Below are positions 11,369 through 21,118 of a stretch of DNA of 34,736 nt, one piece after another (position 1 is the first letter of the stretch; each line of letters starts with the position of its first letter). A model generated the notes under the pieces. That model saw only the letters and a program-made list of their open reading frames with translations. It was not told where the DNA came from and ran no database searches. Both the position numbers and the translations under genes were made by a program. Source of the stretch: Betaproteobacteria bacterium (GTDB taxonomy: Bacteria; Pseudomonadota; Gammaproteobacteria; Burkholderiales; Rhodocyclaceae); assembly GCA_009776435.1 (NCBI GenBank), contig WRNU01000004.1, forward strand, positions 1,197 to 35,932, written 5' to 3'.

Positions 11369-12762
11369 AGCACAAGGTCAACAACATTCATTTCGTGGGC
11401 ATTGGCGGTTCGGGCATGAGCGGCATTGCCGAAGTGCTCGCCAATCTCGGCTACCGGGTCTCCGGTTCCGATCTCATGGCTTCCGCCGTGACCGAGCGCC
11501 TGATGAGTCGGGGTATCCACATTGCCGTCGGACACGCGGCGGAGAACATCGTCGACGCGCATGTGGTCGTGGCGTCCACTGCGGTCAGGGACGACAACCC
11601 GGAAGTGCGGGCCGCGCATCTGGCCGGTATTCCCGTGGTTCCGCGTGCACTGATGCTCGCCGAACTGATGCGTTTGAAGCAGGGCATCGCCATTGCCGGC
11701 ACGCACGGCAAGACCACGACGACGAGCCTGGTGGCCAGCATCCTCGGCGAAGCCGGTCTCGACCCCACCTTCGTGATCGGTGGGCGACTCAACGCGGCGG
11801 GCGCGAACGCCCGTCTGGGCACGGGGGACTTCCTGGTTGCGGAAGCGGACGAGTCGGATGCCTCGTTCCTGTATCTCACCCCGGTGGTTTCGGTCGTCAC
11901 CAATATCGACGCCGACCACATGGAAACCTATGGGCACGATTTCAACCGGCTGAAACAGACGTTCGTGGATTTTCTCAATCGCCTGCCGTTCTACGGCGTG
12001 GCGGTACTCTGCCAGGACGATCCGCATGTGCGTGAAATCCTGCCGCATGTCTCGAAGCAGGTGGTGCGCTACGGCCTTTCGCCTGACGCTAATATTTATG
12101 CCGAAAACATCTGCGCCGAGAGCGGGCGCATGATTTTCGATGTGGTCAGACACGATGCCGGGAACGCGCGCCTGTCCGTCACGCTCAACGCGCCGGGCGT
12201 GCACAACGTCCTGAATGCGCTGGCCGCCATCGGTGTGGCAGCCGAAGTGCAGGCGCCGGATGAAGCCATTGTCAAGGCGCTGGCGGAATTCAGGGGCGTG
12301 GGGCGGCGCTTCCAGCGGTATGGCGAAATCGCCCTGCCACTGGGCGGAAGCTTCACCCTCGTCGACGATTACGGTCATCACCCGGTAGAAATGGCGGCCA
12401 CGCTGGCCGCCGCACGGGGCGCGTTTCCCGGTCGTCGACTGGTGCTGGCCTTTCAGCCGCATCGCTATACCCGCACGCGCGATTGTTTTGAAGACTTCGT
12501 GAAGGTGCTCTCCGGCGTCGACGCGCTCTTGCTGGCCAATGTTTATGCGGCGGGGGAAGAGCCCATCGTTGCCGCCGACGCGCGCGCGCTGGCGCGCGCG
12601 CTCAGGGTGGCGGGCAAGGTGGAGCCGGTATTCGTCGAGCACATTGCCGATATGCCGTTGCGTGTTCTGGACATTGCGCGCGATGGCGATGTGGTGCTGA
12701 CGATGGGCGCGGGTTCCATCGGCGGCGTTCCTCAAAAGATCGTTCAATTTCGGGCAGGATGA
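11365..12762 (+). CDS. murC: UDP-N-acetylmuramate--L-alanine ligase MurC
   Basis: [57 protein letters not shown] motifs. Confidence 0.98.
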   Translation: MKHKVNNIHFVGIGGSGMSGIAEVLANLGYRVSGSDLMASAVTERLMSRGIHIAVGHAAENIVDAHVVVASTAVRDDNPEVRAAHLAGIPVVPRALMLAELMRLKQGIAIAGTHGKTTTTSLVASILGEAGLDPTFVIGGRLNAAGANARLGTGDFLVAEADESDASFLYLTPVVSVVTNIDADHMETYGHDFNRLKQTFVDFLNRLPFYGVAVLCQDDPHVREILPHVSKQVVRYGLSPDANIYAENICAESGRMIFDVVRHDAGNARLSVTLNAPGVHNVLNALAAIGVAAEVQAPDEAIVKALAEFRGVGRRFQRYGEIALPLGGSFTLVDDYGHHPVEMAATLAAARGAFPGRRLVLAFQPHRYTRTRDCFEDFVKVLSGVDALLLANVYAAGEEPIVAADARALARALRVAGKVEPVFVEHIADMPLRVLDIARDGDVVLTMGAGSIGGVPQKIVQFRAG

Positions 12763-13676
12763 GTGACATGAAACAGGATTTCGGTAGGGTCGCAGTCTTG
12801 ATGGGTGGCGTCTCCGGCGAACGGGAAGTGTCCCTGATGAGCGGCAATGGCGTGCTGGCCGCCTTGAAGAGTCAGGGGGTCGACGCGCATGCCTTCGATC
12901 CGGCCAGTGAGCCGCTGGATGATCTCAGGGCTTTTCAGCGCGTCTTCATTGCCCTACACGGGGGTTACGGCGAGAACGGCGCAATCCAGGGAATGCTGGA
13001 AATCATGGGGATTCCTTACACCGGCCCCGGTGTCATGGCCTCGGCCATCGGCATGGACAAGTTTCGCACCAAGCTCCTCTGGCAGGCAGTGGGGCTGCCT
13101 GTGCCGGAATACGCGATGCTCGACGAAAACACGGCGTTCGATGCCGTGGAAAAACGCTTCGGTCTGCCGCTTTTCGTCAAACCGGCGTGTGAGGGTTCTT
13201 CCATCGGCGTTTTCATGGTGACCCGGCCCGGCGAACTGAAATCCGCCTACGAATCGGCCCGTCAGCACGGCAATTTGATCATGGCGGAAAAGGGCATCAT
13301 GGGAGGCGAATACACGGTAGGCATTCTCGGCGACGAGGCCCTGCCCATCGTCAAGATCGAACCGGCGACGGCGTTTTACGACTACGAGGCCAAGTATCTG
13401 CGCGACGATACCCGCTACATTTGCCCTGCCGAGCTGCCGCCGGCGAAGGCCGCCGAAATCCAGGCAGGCGCGAAAAAGGCATTCGATGCCCTGGGCGCGA
13501 CAGGATGGGGTCGGGTGGATTTCCTGATGGACGAGGCCGGAAGGCATTACTTCCTGGAAATCAACACCTCTCCGGGCATGACCTCGCATTCGCTGGTGCC
13601 GATGTCTGCGCGTCAGGCGGGGTTCTCTTTCGAGGCGTTGTGTGTGAGGATTCTCGAGGAGGCGCACTGTGGTTGA
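12759..13676 (+). CDS. ddl: D-alanine--D-alanine ligase (DdlB-type)
   Basis: 305 aa; [62 protein letters not shown] motifs. Confidence 0.97.
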   Translation: MSDMKQDFGRVAVLMGGVSGEREVSLMSGNGVLAALKSQGVDAHAFDPASEPLDDLRAFQRVFIALHGGYGENGAIQGMLEIMGIPYTGPGVMASAIGMDKFRTKLLWQAVGLPVPEYAMLDENTAFDAVEKRFGLPLFVKPACEGSSIGVFMVTRPGELKSAYESARQHGNLIMAEKGIMGGEYTVGILGDEALPIVKIEPATAFYDYEAKYLRDDTRYICPAELPPAKAAEIQAGAKKAFDALGATGWGRVDFLMDEAGRHYFLEINTSPGMTSHSLVPMSARQAGFSFEALCVRILEEAHCG

Positions 13677-14562
13677 GCGGCGCAAATCCCCGGTCGGCGC
13701 GCGTGGAACGTCCAGACGCGGGCGGCGCAATGCCGCGCCAGCGATGGCCGACGGCGCGCCGCGCGGGACTTCCGCTCGTACGCAGGCGCGTAGCGGGCTA
13801 TGGCACCGCCCGCAGTTGCTCAATCTGCTCTCGAATACGTTGCTGTTTTTTGCCGCGATCGGGTTGGGTTGGGTGCTGGTGACCTGGACGTATTCAAAAC
13901 CGCTTTTTCCGCTACGCGAACTGGTGTTGAGCACAGCGCCCACGCAGGTGACGAAGGCGCAGCTCGAGCATGCTGCTCGCGCTATCCAGGGCAATTTCTT
14001 CACCGCCAGACTCGAAGAGGTTCGCGTGGCCTTCGAGAAACTGCCCTGGGTGCGCCACGCCGAGGTGCGCCGTCTCTGGCCGGACGGACTCGAATTGAGA
14101 CTTGAAGAGCACAAGGCGGTTGCCTACTGGAAGAACACCGGCGACGGAGATGTGCGGCTGATCAACCGCCAGGGCGAGGTGTTTGGCGCGTCGAGCGATG
14201 TGTTCATGCCCGAATTTTCCGGCCCCCAGGGTTCGGCTGCCGTCATGCTGAAGTATTTCGAGATTTATTCGAGGGTATTGCACCCATTGCAGGCGAAGCT
14301 CGTGCGGATGGATCTGTCGGCGCGCGGTGCGTGGAGCCTGTGGTTGGACAATGGTTTATCCATCGTGCTTGCCCGCGAACAGGAGCATTTGCCGACCGAG
14401 GCTCGGCTGGAGAATTTCGTCGCGGCTTTGCCGCGTTTGCAGGACAACCTCGGAGTACAGATTGCGCGCGCCGATCTGCGTTACCCGAATGGTTTCGCGC
14501 TTACCCCGGTCAACCACCGCGCCGCGAAGAGCGGCGCAGACAGGCATATCGACAGAAAATGA
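13669..14562 (+). CDS. ftsQ: Cell division protein FtsQ
   Basis: 297 aa, single TM plus POTRA-like region ([30 protein letters not shown]); position between ddl and ftsA; GTG start with 8-nt overlap. Confidence 0.93.
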   Translation: MVERRKSPVGARGTSRRGRRNAAPAMADGAPRGTSARTQARSGLWHRPQLLNLLSNTLLFFAAIGLGWVLVTWTYSKPLFPLRELVLSTAPTQVTKAQLEHAARAIQGNFFTARLEEVRVAFEKLPWVRHAEVRRLWPDGLELRLEEHKAVAYWKNTGDGDVRLINRQGEVFGASSDVFMPEFSGPQGSAAVMLKYFEIYSRVLHPLQAKLVRMDLSARGAWSLWLDNGLSIVLAREQEHLPTEARLENFVAALPRLQDNLGVQIARADLRYPNGFALTPVNHRAAKSGADRHIDRK

Positions 14563-15788
14563 GTAAAGAATATAAGGATTTGATCGTCGGCCTCGACATC
14601 GGCACCACGAAAGTCACCTGCATGGTGGCGGAAGTGAGGCCGGACGGACGCCTGTCCATCGTGGGGCTGGGCACCCAGCCGACCAGCGGCCTGAAACGCG
14701 GCGTGGTGGTCAACATCGAGGCCACGGTCGACGCGATCTCGCGCGTGATCCAGGAAGTCGAATTGATGGCCGACTGCAAGATTCACGACCTCTACACGGG
14801 CATCGCGGGCAGTCACATCAAGAGCTTCAACTCCAACGGGATGGTGGCGATCAAGGACAAGGAGGTCTCGCAGTTCGATGTCGAGCGCGTCATCGAGGTG
14901 GCCCGCGCGATGCCGATCCCGGCCGAGCAGCAGGTTCTGCACATTCTCACCCAGGAATTCATCATCGACGGGCAGGGAGGAGTCAGAGAACCCATCGGCA
15001 TGAGCGGCGTCAAGCTCGAAGTGAAAGTGCACATCGTCACCGGCGCGGTGTCGGCGGCGCAAAACGTGATCAAGTGCGTGCGCCGTTGCGGGCTGGAGGT
15101 CATGGATCTGATCCTGCAACCGTTGGCCTCCAGCTACGCGGTGCTTACCGAGGATGAAAAGGAACTGGGCGTGTGCATGGTCGACATCGGTGGCGGCACG
15201 GCCGATCTGGCCGTGTTTACCCAGGGTGCGATCCGCCATACCGCCGTCATTCCGGTGGCGGGGGATCTGGTGACGAACGACATTGCCATGACCTTGCGTA
15301 CACCGACCGCCGAGGCCGAGGAGCTCAAGACCCGTTGCGGGGTGGCCATGCATTCGTTGGTAGACCCCGACGAGATGATCGAAGTGCCCGGCGTGGGGGA
15401 TCGCCCGTCGCGCTTGCTGACGCGCCAGACGCTGGCCGACGTGATCGAACCGCGCGTGTCGGAAATTTTCGATCTCGTGGTGGCCGAGTTGCGCCGCAGC
15501 GGTTACGAGGAACTGCTCTCCTCGGGCATCGTCCTGACCGGGGGCGCGGCCTTGATGCCGGGCATGGCCGAACTGGGCGAAGACATTTTTCATATGCCGG
15601 TGCGGGTGGGCTCACCGCTCTACGAAGGCGCGCTGGCCGATGTGATCCGCTATCCGCAGTACGCGGCGGCAATGGGGTTGGTGATCGAGGGCGCGGCGCA
15701 GCGGCGTCGCGGTATTCAGGCCCGAGACATCAGCGGAGTGAAACAGGTTTGGGGGCGCTTGAGGGATTGGTTCGGGCGTAATTTCTAA
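14559..15788 (+). CDS. ftsA: Cell division protein FtsA
   Basis: LIVGLDIGTTKVTCMVAEV, DIGGGTADLAVFTQG, GIVLTGGAALMPGM motifs; start at ATGA overlap with ftsQ. Confidence 0.97.
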   Translation: MSKEYKDLIVGLDIGTTKVTCMVAEVRPDGRLSIVGLGTQPTSGLKRGVVVNIEATVDAISRVIQEVELMADCKIHDLYTGIAGSHIKSFNSNGMVAIKDKEVSQFDVERVIEVARAMPIPAEQQVLHILTQEFIIDGQGGVREPIGMSGVKLEVKVHIVTGAVSAAQNVIKCVRRCGLEVMDLILQPLASSYAVLTEDEKELGVCMVDIGGGTADLAVFTQGAIRHTAVIPVAGDLVTNDIAMTLRTPTAEAEELKTRCGVAMHSLVDPDEMIEVPGVGDRPSRLLTRQTLADVIEPRVSEIFDLVVAELRRSGYEELLSSGIVLTGGAALMPGMAELGEDIFHMPVRVGSPLYEGALADVIRYPQYAAAMGLVIEGAAQRRRGIQARDISGVKQVWGRLRDWFGRNF

Positions 15789-15983
15789 AAAGCTGTTCGG
15801 TCAGACAGGGCATGACGTACACCACTGGCCGAAAACGGCGCAACGACGGGGGAATGAAAATTGCGAAAACGGAGCATGACATCTGTGCTGTAATTGGGCA
15901 CTTCACATTGATGCTGTTGCTGCGGAGCAACAGCCAGGGGGATTTTTCCCAGGGTTTGACCTTCTTTCCAGGAGCTGAGGCAC

Positions 15984-17198
15984 ATGTTTGAAATCATCGA
16001 AAAGGAACAACGTTCACCGAATGGCAGAACCATCATCAAGGTGATCGGCGTTGGGGGGGCCGGCGGCAATGCTGTCGACCACATGGTGCGCGAAGGGGTG
16101 CAGGGCGTCGATTTCATCGCCGCCAACACCGACGCGCAGGCGCTGGCGCGGTGTCTTGCGCCGGTCAGGATTCAACTCGGCACGACCGGACTGGGCGCGG
16201 GTTCCAAGCCGGAAGCGGGCCGCGCAGCCGCGCAGGAGTCGCACGACACCATCGCCGCCGCGCTGGCCGATGCCCACATGGTTTTCATCACCGGCGGCAT
16301 GGGTGGCGGAACCGGAACGGGCGCCGCGCCCGTAGTGGCTGAAATCGCCAAGGAACTGGGCATTCTTTGCGTGGCGGTCGTCACCAAGCCGTTCGACTTC
16401 GAGAACCGTCTGCGGGTCGCCGAGAGCGGTATCGAAGAATTGAGCCGTTACGTCGACTCGCTCATCGTCGTGCTCAATGACAAGTTGCTCGAAGTCTATG
16501 GCGACGAAGCCACCTTCGAGGAGTGCTTTCGCGCCTCGGACAACGTGCTCTGCAAGGCAGTCGGGGGCATTTCCGAAATCATCAACGCGCCGGGTCTGGT
16601 CAACGTCGACTTCCAGGACGTGCGCACGGCGATGGGCGAGATGGGCCGCGCCATGATGGGTTCGGCGGAAGCCGCCGGACTGGATCGCGCGCGGATTGCC
16701 GCCGAACAGGCCGTGGGCAGCCCGCTGCTCGAAGGCACCGAATTGTCGGGTGCGCGTTGTGTGCTCATCAACATCACCGCCGGCAAGGGTTCGCTGAAAC
16801 TGGCCGAAGTGAAAGAGGCCGTGCATACCGTCCAAGCGTTTGCCGCGCAGGAAGCCTTCGTCAAATACGGAACCGTGTTCGACGACGGCATGGAAGACCG
16901 CTTGCGCGTCACTGTTGTGGCCACAGGACTGGGTTCTCCGCGATCCTTGCGGCAGGAACCGCAGCCGAGGATGATTCATGTCGTGCGCGGCACGGGTACG
17001 CACGGCCCGATCTATGTCGGCGCGAACGACGGCCATGACGACGGCAACAACATTGCCACACCGGCGATCATCCGCAATCGCCGTGGGCGTGCCGAGCCGA
17101 CGATAGGCAGCAGCAAGGGTGGCGGCAACGCCGGCAGCAACGTCAGTGCAGGCGCCACTTACGACATTCCTGCCTTCCTGCGTCGTCAGGCTGACTGA
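15984..17198 (+). CDS. ftsZ: Cell division protein FtsZ
   Basis: IKVIGVGGAGGNAVDHMV, FITGGMGGGTGTGAAPVVAEIAKELG motifs; C-terminal YDIPAFLRRQAD tail. Confidence 0.98.
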   Translation: MFEIIEKEQRSPNGRTIIKVIGVGGAGGNAVDHMVREGVQGVDFIAANTDAQALARCLAPVRIQLGTTGLGAGSKPEAGRAAAQESHDTIAAALADAHMVFITGGMGGGTGTGAAPVVAEIAKELGILCVAVVTKPFDFENRLRVAESGIEELSRYVDSLIVVLNDKLLEVYGDEATFEECFRASDNVLCKAVGGISEIINAPGLVNVDFQDVRTAMGEMGRAMMGSAEAAGLDRARIAAEQAVGSPLLEGTELSGARCVLINITAGKGSLKLAEVKEAVHTVQAFAAQEAFVKYGTVFDDGMEDRLRVTVVATGLGSPRSLRQEPQPRMIHVVRGTGTHGPIYVGANDGHDDGNNIATPAIIRNRRGRAEPTIGSSKGGGNAGSNVSAGATYDIPAFLRRQAD

Positions 17199-17230
17199 GT
17201 ATCGGTTTTTCGGCTTCCTGGAAACGCATG

Positions 17231-17292
17231 CCACCATCCCGGTGGAAACGAAAGGCCCGCCCCCCCTTGGGCCTTTTCCGCCGGGATGGTGG
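17231..17292 (+). terminator. Nested intrinsic terminator downstream of ftsZ
   Basis: Outer 12-bp stem ccaccatcccgg/ccgggatggtgg (17231-17242/17281-17292) enclosing inner 8-bp stem aaaggccc/gggccttt (17251-17258/17269-17276) followed by TTTT. Confidence 0.7.
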
Positions 17293-17374
17293 TAGGCGTC
17301 CCGTACATTATCGAGATGCTTTGCCGGATCGTTCGTGATAGGCTCATAGTGCTTTACGGAGAAAATCGGAAAAC

Positions 17375-18292
17375 GTGATCAGGCAACGCACCCTCAAATC
17401 GGTTGTCACTGCGACAGGCGTGGGCCTGCATGGCGGGCGCAAGGTCAATCTCGCTCTGCGCCCTGCCGGAGTGGACACCGGCATCGTTTTTCACCGCGTT
17501 GACCTCCAGCCGTCCATCGCTCTGCCCGTCGACCCCTACGCAGTTTGCGATACCCGGCTGTGTTCCGGGTTGGAAAAGAACGGCTACAAGGTCGGCACGA
17601 TCGAACACCTGATGTCGGCCCTGGCCGGGCTTGGCATCGACAATCTCCACATCGACGTCGACGCGCCCGAGATACCGATCCTGGACGGCAGCGCCGGGCC
17701 GTTTGTCTTTCTGCTCCAGTCGGGGGGGATCGAGGAGCAGTCGGCCCCCAAGAAATTCCTGCGCGTCAAAAAAACCGTCGAATATCGTGAAGACGACAAG
17801 CTCGTGCGGCTATCGCCCTATGATGGTTTTCGTCTGAAATTTTCCATCGCCTTCGATCATCCGGCGATCGACGCGACCTCTACCGAAGTGGAGGTCGACT
17901 TTGCCAGACACTCCTATGTGCGCGATGTTTCGCGCGCGCGCACCTTCGGTTTCATGCAGGACGTGGAATTCATGCAGGCCAACGGGCTTGCCCTGGGCGG
18001 AAGCCTGGAGAACGCGATTGTCATGGATGAATATCGTGTGCTCAATACCGAAGGGCTGCGCTATGTCGATGAATTCGTCAAGCACAAGGTACTCGACGCC
18101 ATCGGCGATCTTTACATCTGTGGTCATCCGCTGTTGGCGGCCTATACGGCCCACAAGGCCGGACACGCGCTCAACAACCGTCTGTTGCGGGTGTTGCTCG
18201 AAGACGCTTCGGCCTGGGAAATCGTCAGCTTCGACACTGCTGCGCCCGCAGCGATCGTTCACCAGCTTGCCGAACCGGCGCTGGTATTTTGA
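17375..18292 (+). CDS. lpxC: UDP-3-O-acyl-N-acetylglucosamine deacetylase LpxC
   Basis: 305 aa; [61 protein letters not shown] motifs; GTG start. Confidence 0.98.
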   Translation: MIRQRTLKSVVTATGVGLHGGRKVNLALRPAGVDTGIVFHRVDLQPSIALPVDPYAVCDTRLCSGLEKNGYKVGTIEHLMSALAGLGIDNLHIDVDAPEIPILDGSAGPFVFLLQSGGIEEQSAPKKFLRVKKTVEYREDDKLVRLSPYDGFRLKFSIAFDHPAIDATSTEVEVDFARHSYVRDVSRARTFGFMQDVEFMQANGLALGGSLENAIVMDEYRVLNTEGLRYVDEFVKHKVLDAIGDLYICGHPLLAAYTAHKAGHALNNRLLRVLLEDASAWEIVSFDTAAPAAIVHQLAEPALVF

Positions 18293-18304
18293 GACGTTTT
18301 CATC

Positions 18305-18490
18305 ATGCTGCTGGCGCGGATCGTAGCCACGCTGCTGCTCTTGGGAATCGGCGTTTCGCTGATCCAATGGATGCTGACCGGGCAGTCGCACTACAGGGTG
18401 CGCGCCTGGAATATTTTTCGCATCAGCGTTGTGACGGCCTTCGTCATCCTGGCGCTTTTTGCGCTCGAGCGGATATTGGCCCCTGCTTGA
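18305..18490 (+). CDS. Small two-TM hypothetical membrane protein
   Basis: 61 aa, two hydrophobic segments (LLARIVATLLLLGIGVSLIQWMLTG; VVTAFVILALFALERIL) immediately downstream of lpxC on the same strand. Confidence 0.6.
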   Translation: MLLARIVATLLLLGIGVSLIQWMLTGQSHYRVRAWNIFRISVVTAFVILALFALERILAPA

Positions 18491-18564
18491 CGATGCGATG
18501 AGGCGAACAGTGAGTGAATGGTGGGGTAATGGGGTGAGCTTGCAAGCCCCAACGCCGCGACCAC

Positions 18565-18607
18565 CCCGTCAGGCTTCGCCTGCCACCCCTCCACAGGAGG
18601 GGAATTG
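18565..18607. repeat. REP-like intergenic double palindrome (caggcttcgcctg + cccctccacaggagggg)
   Basis: Two adjacent short hairpins between convergent genes; CCACCCCTCCACAG recurs in inverted orientation at 19991-20015. Confidence 0.5.
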
Positions 18608-18622
18608 CTGCGCCACCCCACT

Positions 18623-20029
18623 CTAGTATGCGTTTCGATCCCTTACCACGATCAACGCGGTTTTGATGATGATCCAGAAATCCAGGCTCACTGACCAGTT
18701 GCGCAGGTATTCGAGGTCGTACTCGATGCGCTTTTCCATCTTGTCGATGGTCTCCGTCTCGCCCCGATAGCCATTGACCTGCGCCCATCCGGTGATGCCC
18801 GGTTTGACCTTGTGGCGGATCATGTATCCCTTGATCGCTTTCCGGTAAGTCTCGTTGTGTGCAACCGCATGCGGGCGCGGGCCGACGATGCTCATCCGGC
18901 CCTGGAGCACATTGACGAACTGCGGCAACTCATCGAGCGAAGTCCTGCGGATGAACGCGCCGAATCGCGTAGTGCGCGCGTCGTCTTTCGTGGCCTGCAT
19001 GACGACCTCGCCGTCGTCGCAGACCGTCATCGAACGGAATTTGTAGACGAGAATCTCCTTGCCGTCGAGACCGTAACGCCTCTGTTTGAAAATGACCGGC
19101 CCAGGAGAAGACAGCTTCACGCCGATGGCCAGCAACAACAGGAACGGGAACAACAGCAGCAGGATGAGAAATGAGAGCACGACATCCGAAGTGCGCTTGA
19201 CGAGGCCGTTGAAGCCAGTAAAAGGGGTTTCGCAAACCGCGACCACCGGCATGTTCCCCACGGTGTCGAATCGCCCCTGGATGAGATCGGTGATGAAAAT
19301 GTCCGGGACGAAATAAATCGAGGCGGTCGTGTCCTTGAGGCTGTCGAGCAGGCTGAGGATGTAAGGTTGGGCAGCCATCGGCAGAGCCAGGTAAATGGCT
19401 TCGACGTGGTTCTGCTTGACGTACTCCGACAGGTCGAGCAACCGCCCCTTGATTGGAGCGGGGATGCCGGTCGGAAAGGTGTCGGAGGAGCGATCATCGA
19501 AGAAACCGATGACATGTGTACCAAGGTAGGGATCGTTCTGGAACTGTTGCGCGAGGCAGATCCCGATGTCGTTGACTCCGGCAATGACGGCGGTGCGCAG
19601 ATTGCCCGGAGAGGAGATCACACGCGGCAGCACGAATCTCAGAGCTGTGTAGGCAATGGTGTACATGATGGGCGTGGCGGCGAACCAGGCAAGCAGAACG
19701 TATTCCGGGAAATGTTGGATGTAGGTCGTGGCCAGCCCAAAGGCCACCATGATGCAGATGAACAACAACCAACTGAACAGCAGCTTTCGCAATACCCGGC
19801 GGGGTTTCTCGTGAAAGGACGCTTCGCCGGGAAAGGTCACGGCGAACGACAGGGTGCAAAGGATGACGTAACGCGGGCCGATCTCTTCATCGTAGTAGCC
19901 GGCAACCGCCAGCAGACACAGAACGATGATACATGGGTATAGAAACGCCTCGATGGCCGTGCTTAATGTAAAGCCGGATCGTTGAAGCTGGCTTCCCTTC
20001 TGTGGAGGGGTGGGGGAATATTGGAGCAT
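18623..20029 (-). CDS. Undecaprenyl-phosphate glucose phosphotransferase / exopolysaccharide polyprenyl glycosylphosphotransferase (WcaJ-like)
   Basis: 468 aa; several N-terminal TMs and bacterial sugar transferase domain KRTSDVVLSFLILLLLFP..SPGPVIFKQRRYGLDGKEILVYKFRSM..RRTSLDELPQFVNVLQGRMSIVGPRPH..KPGITGWAQVNGYRGET. True start may lie downstream of 20029. Confidence 0.92.
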   Translation of the reverse strand: MLQYSPTPPQKGSQLQRSGFTLSTAIEAFLYPCIIVLCLLAVAGYYDEEIGPRYVILCTLSFAVTFPGEASFHEKPRRVLRKLLFSWLLFICIMVAFGLATTYIQHFPEYVLLAWFAATPIMYTIAYTALRFVLPRVISSPGNLRTAVIAGVNDIGICLAQQFQNDPYLGTHVIGFFDDRSSDTFPTGIPAPIKGRLLDLSEYVKQNHVEAIYLALPMAAQPYILSLLDSLKDTTASIYFVPDIFITDLIQGRFDTVGNMPVVAVCETPFTGFNGLVKRTSDVVLSFLILLLLFPFLLLLAIGVKLSSPGPVIFKQRRYGLDGKEILVYKFRSMTVCDDGEVVMQATKDDARTTRFGAFIRRTSLDELPQFVNVLQGRMSIVGPRPHAVAHNETYRKAIKGYMIRHKVKPGITGWAQVNGYRGETETIDKMEKRIEYDLEYLRNWSVSLDFWIIIKTALIVVRDRNAY

Positions 20030-20120
20030 AGCCCATTATATATGCAAAATGGACTTCGGCAGCGAGTGATTTGTGCGGTGGATGGTGAGTTTGAGCGTTT
20101 TTTCCGGTTGCGGGCATCCC

Positions 20121-20160
20121 GGAAAAAAACAGACTGGACGCCCGAGGGCGTCCAGTCTGT
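20121..20160 (-). terminator. Intrinsic terminator for PEP-CTERM gene 1 (minus strand)
   Basis: Perfect 14-bp stem acagactggacgcc-CGAG-ggcgtccagtctgt followed on the minus strand by T7. Confidence 0.85.
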
Positions 20161-20181
20161 TCGATGACTACAGTCGTTGCG

Positions 20182-20307
20182 AACACGGGTCTCGTGCTTG
20201 TCTCAGCCATTTATGGCGGAGACAAGCGAGACAAAGCGCAATTGGGAGCCGGAGGCTCCCCAAGACCGTATCGAGGAATCCCCTGCCTTCAGGCAGGGGT
20301 GACTCAA
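20182..20307 (+). mobile_element. ~126-bp structured repeat, copy 1; putative IS200/IS605-derived MITE or TnpB right-end/omegaRNA-like remnant
   Basis: Homologous to 30022-30146 over its whole length; LE hairpin around gccat-tt-atggc with flanking gtctcg/cttgtctc..gagacaag/cgagac pairing; gggagcc-gga-ggctccc and RE hairpin cccctgcc-ttca-ggcagggg; ends TGACTCAA. Absent from the otherwise homologous paralogous 3'UTR at ~21093-21118. Confidence 0.55.
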
Positions 20308-20316
20308 AAAACAGTC

Positions 20317-20904
20317 TTAATTCACTTTCATCTTCCGGCGGCGTGCAGCCATCCCAACGACGCCCAATCCGGCGAGCAACATGGCGTACTCGGCGGGTTC
20401 GGGAATCGCAGCCATGGGCGAGGCGCTCACATTGAGAACGTAAGCGCCCATGTTGCCATAGACATGGCCATAAAGCACGAGTGTGTACTGACCGGCTTTT
20501 TCGGGCGTGAAGAAGGTCTCAACGTACATCTGGCCCTCGTTTGCGCGAACCTGAGCCAGGAGAACGAGAGGATCGTTAAGGACAGTCTCCACTCCCTCGT
20601 ACACGTAGATGGCCATGTGGTCCATGTTCGTGAAGTGCGGACCCGTGTCCGAGTACATGCTAACCAACTCCTGCTTGAAGCTGAGGCTGGTATTCACAAA
20701 TTCGTCTGTGATGATGAAGTTGTACGCGTTTGCGAACCAACCGTCCAGAGACATATCGACGGTTTTGCCCCAGCTTATCACGCCCTCAAGGGGGATGACA
20801 CCAAAGTCAATGACGTCGGGAAGCTGGGGAGGCTGTTGGGCATACGCCGTGAAGGTGACGCCGAGTCCGAGGACGGCGGCGGCGATTGTGTGTTTGAGTT
20901 TCAT
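20317..20904 (-). CDS. PEP-CTERM sorting domain-containing secreted protein 1
   Basis: Signal peptide MKLKHTIAAAVLGLGVTFTAYAQ; C-terminal IPEPAEYAMLLAGLGVVGMAARRRKMKVN (PEP motif, TM, basic cluster). Start set at 20904, preceded by AGGAGG; ORF-track start 21015 is upstream of it. Confidence 0.9.
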   Translation of the reverse strand: MKLKHTIAAAVLGLGVTFTAYAQQPPQLPDVIDFGVIPLEGVISWGKTVDMSLDGWFANAYNFIITDEFVNTSLSFKQELVSMYSDTGPHFTNMDHMAIYVYEGVETVLNDPLVLLAQVRANEGQMYVETFFTPEKAGQYTLVLYGHVYGNMGAYVLNVSASPMAAIPEPAEYAMLLAGLGVVGMAARRRKMKVN

Positions 20905-21050
20905 TATCTTCCTCCTGTGGTGAGAAAACGAACCATTGTTGTTACCCGTGTGTGGTTTACTGCAGTGAAAGGATGTAGTTCTTCTGCAAATACATCTATT
21001 CGTATATTTACGCATGTTATTTTTTTGCTACGAGAATACGATCATTGGAT

Positions 21051-21088
21051 AAAAAAACAGACCGGACGCACGAAAGCGTCCAGTCTGT
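21051..21088 (-). terminator. Intrinsic terminator for PEP-CTERM gene 2 (minus strand)
   Basis: 13-bp stem acagaccggacgc/gcgtccagtctgt; the single mismatch is a G-U wobble in the minus-strand RNA; followed on the minus strand by T7. Confidence 0.85.
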
Positions 21089-21118
21089 TTGATGACTACA
21101 GACGTTGCGGAAAACTGT

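Noticed and set aside
16014-17237. 407-aa minus-strand ORF opposite ftsZ
   Set aside because: Full overlap with FtsZ and no recognisable domain; GC-driven open antisense frame.
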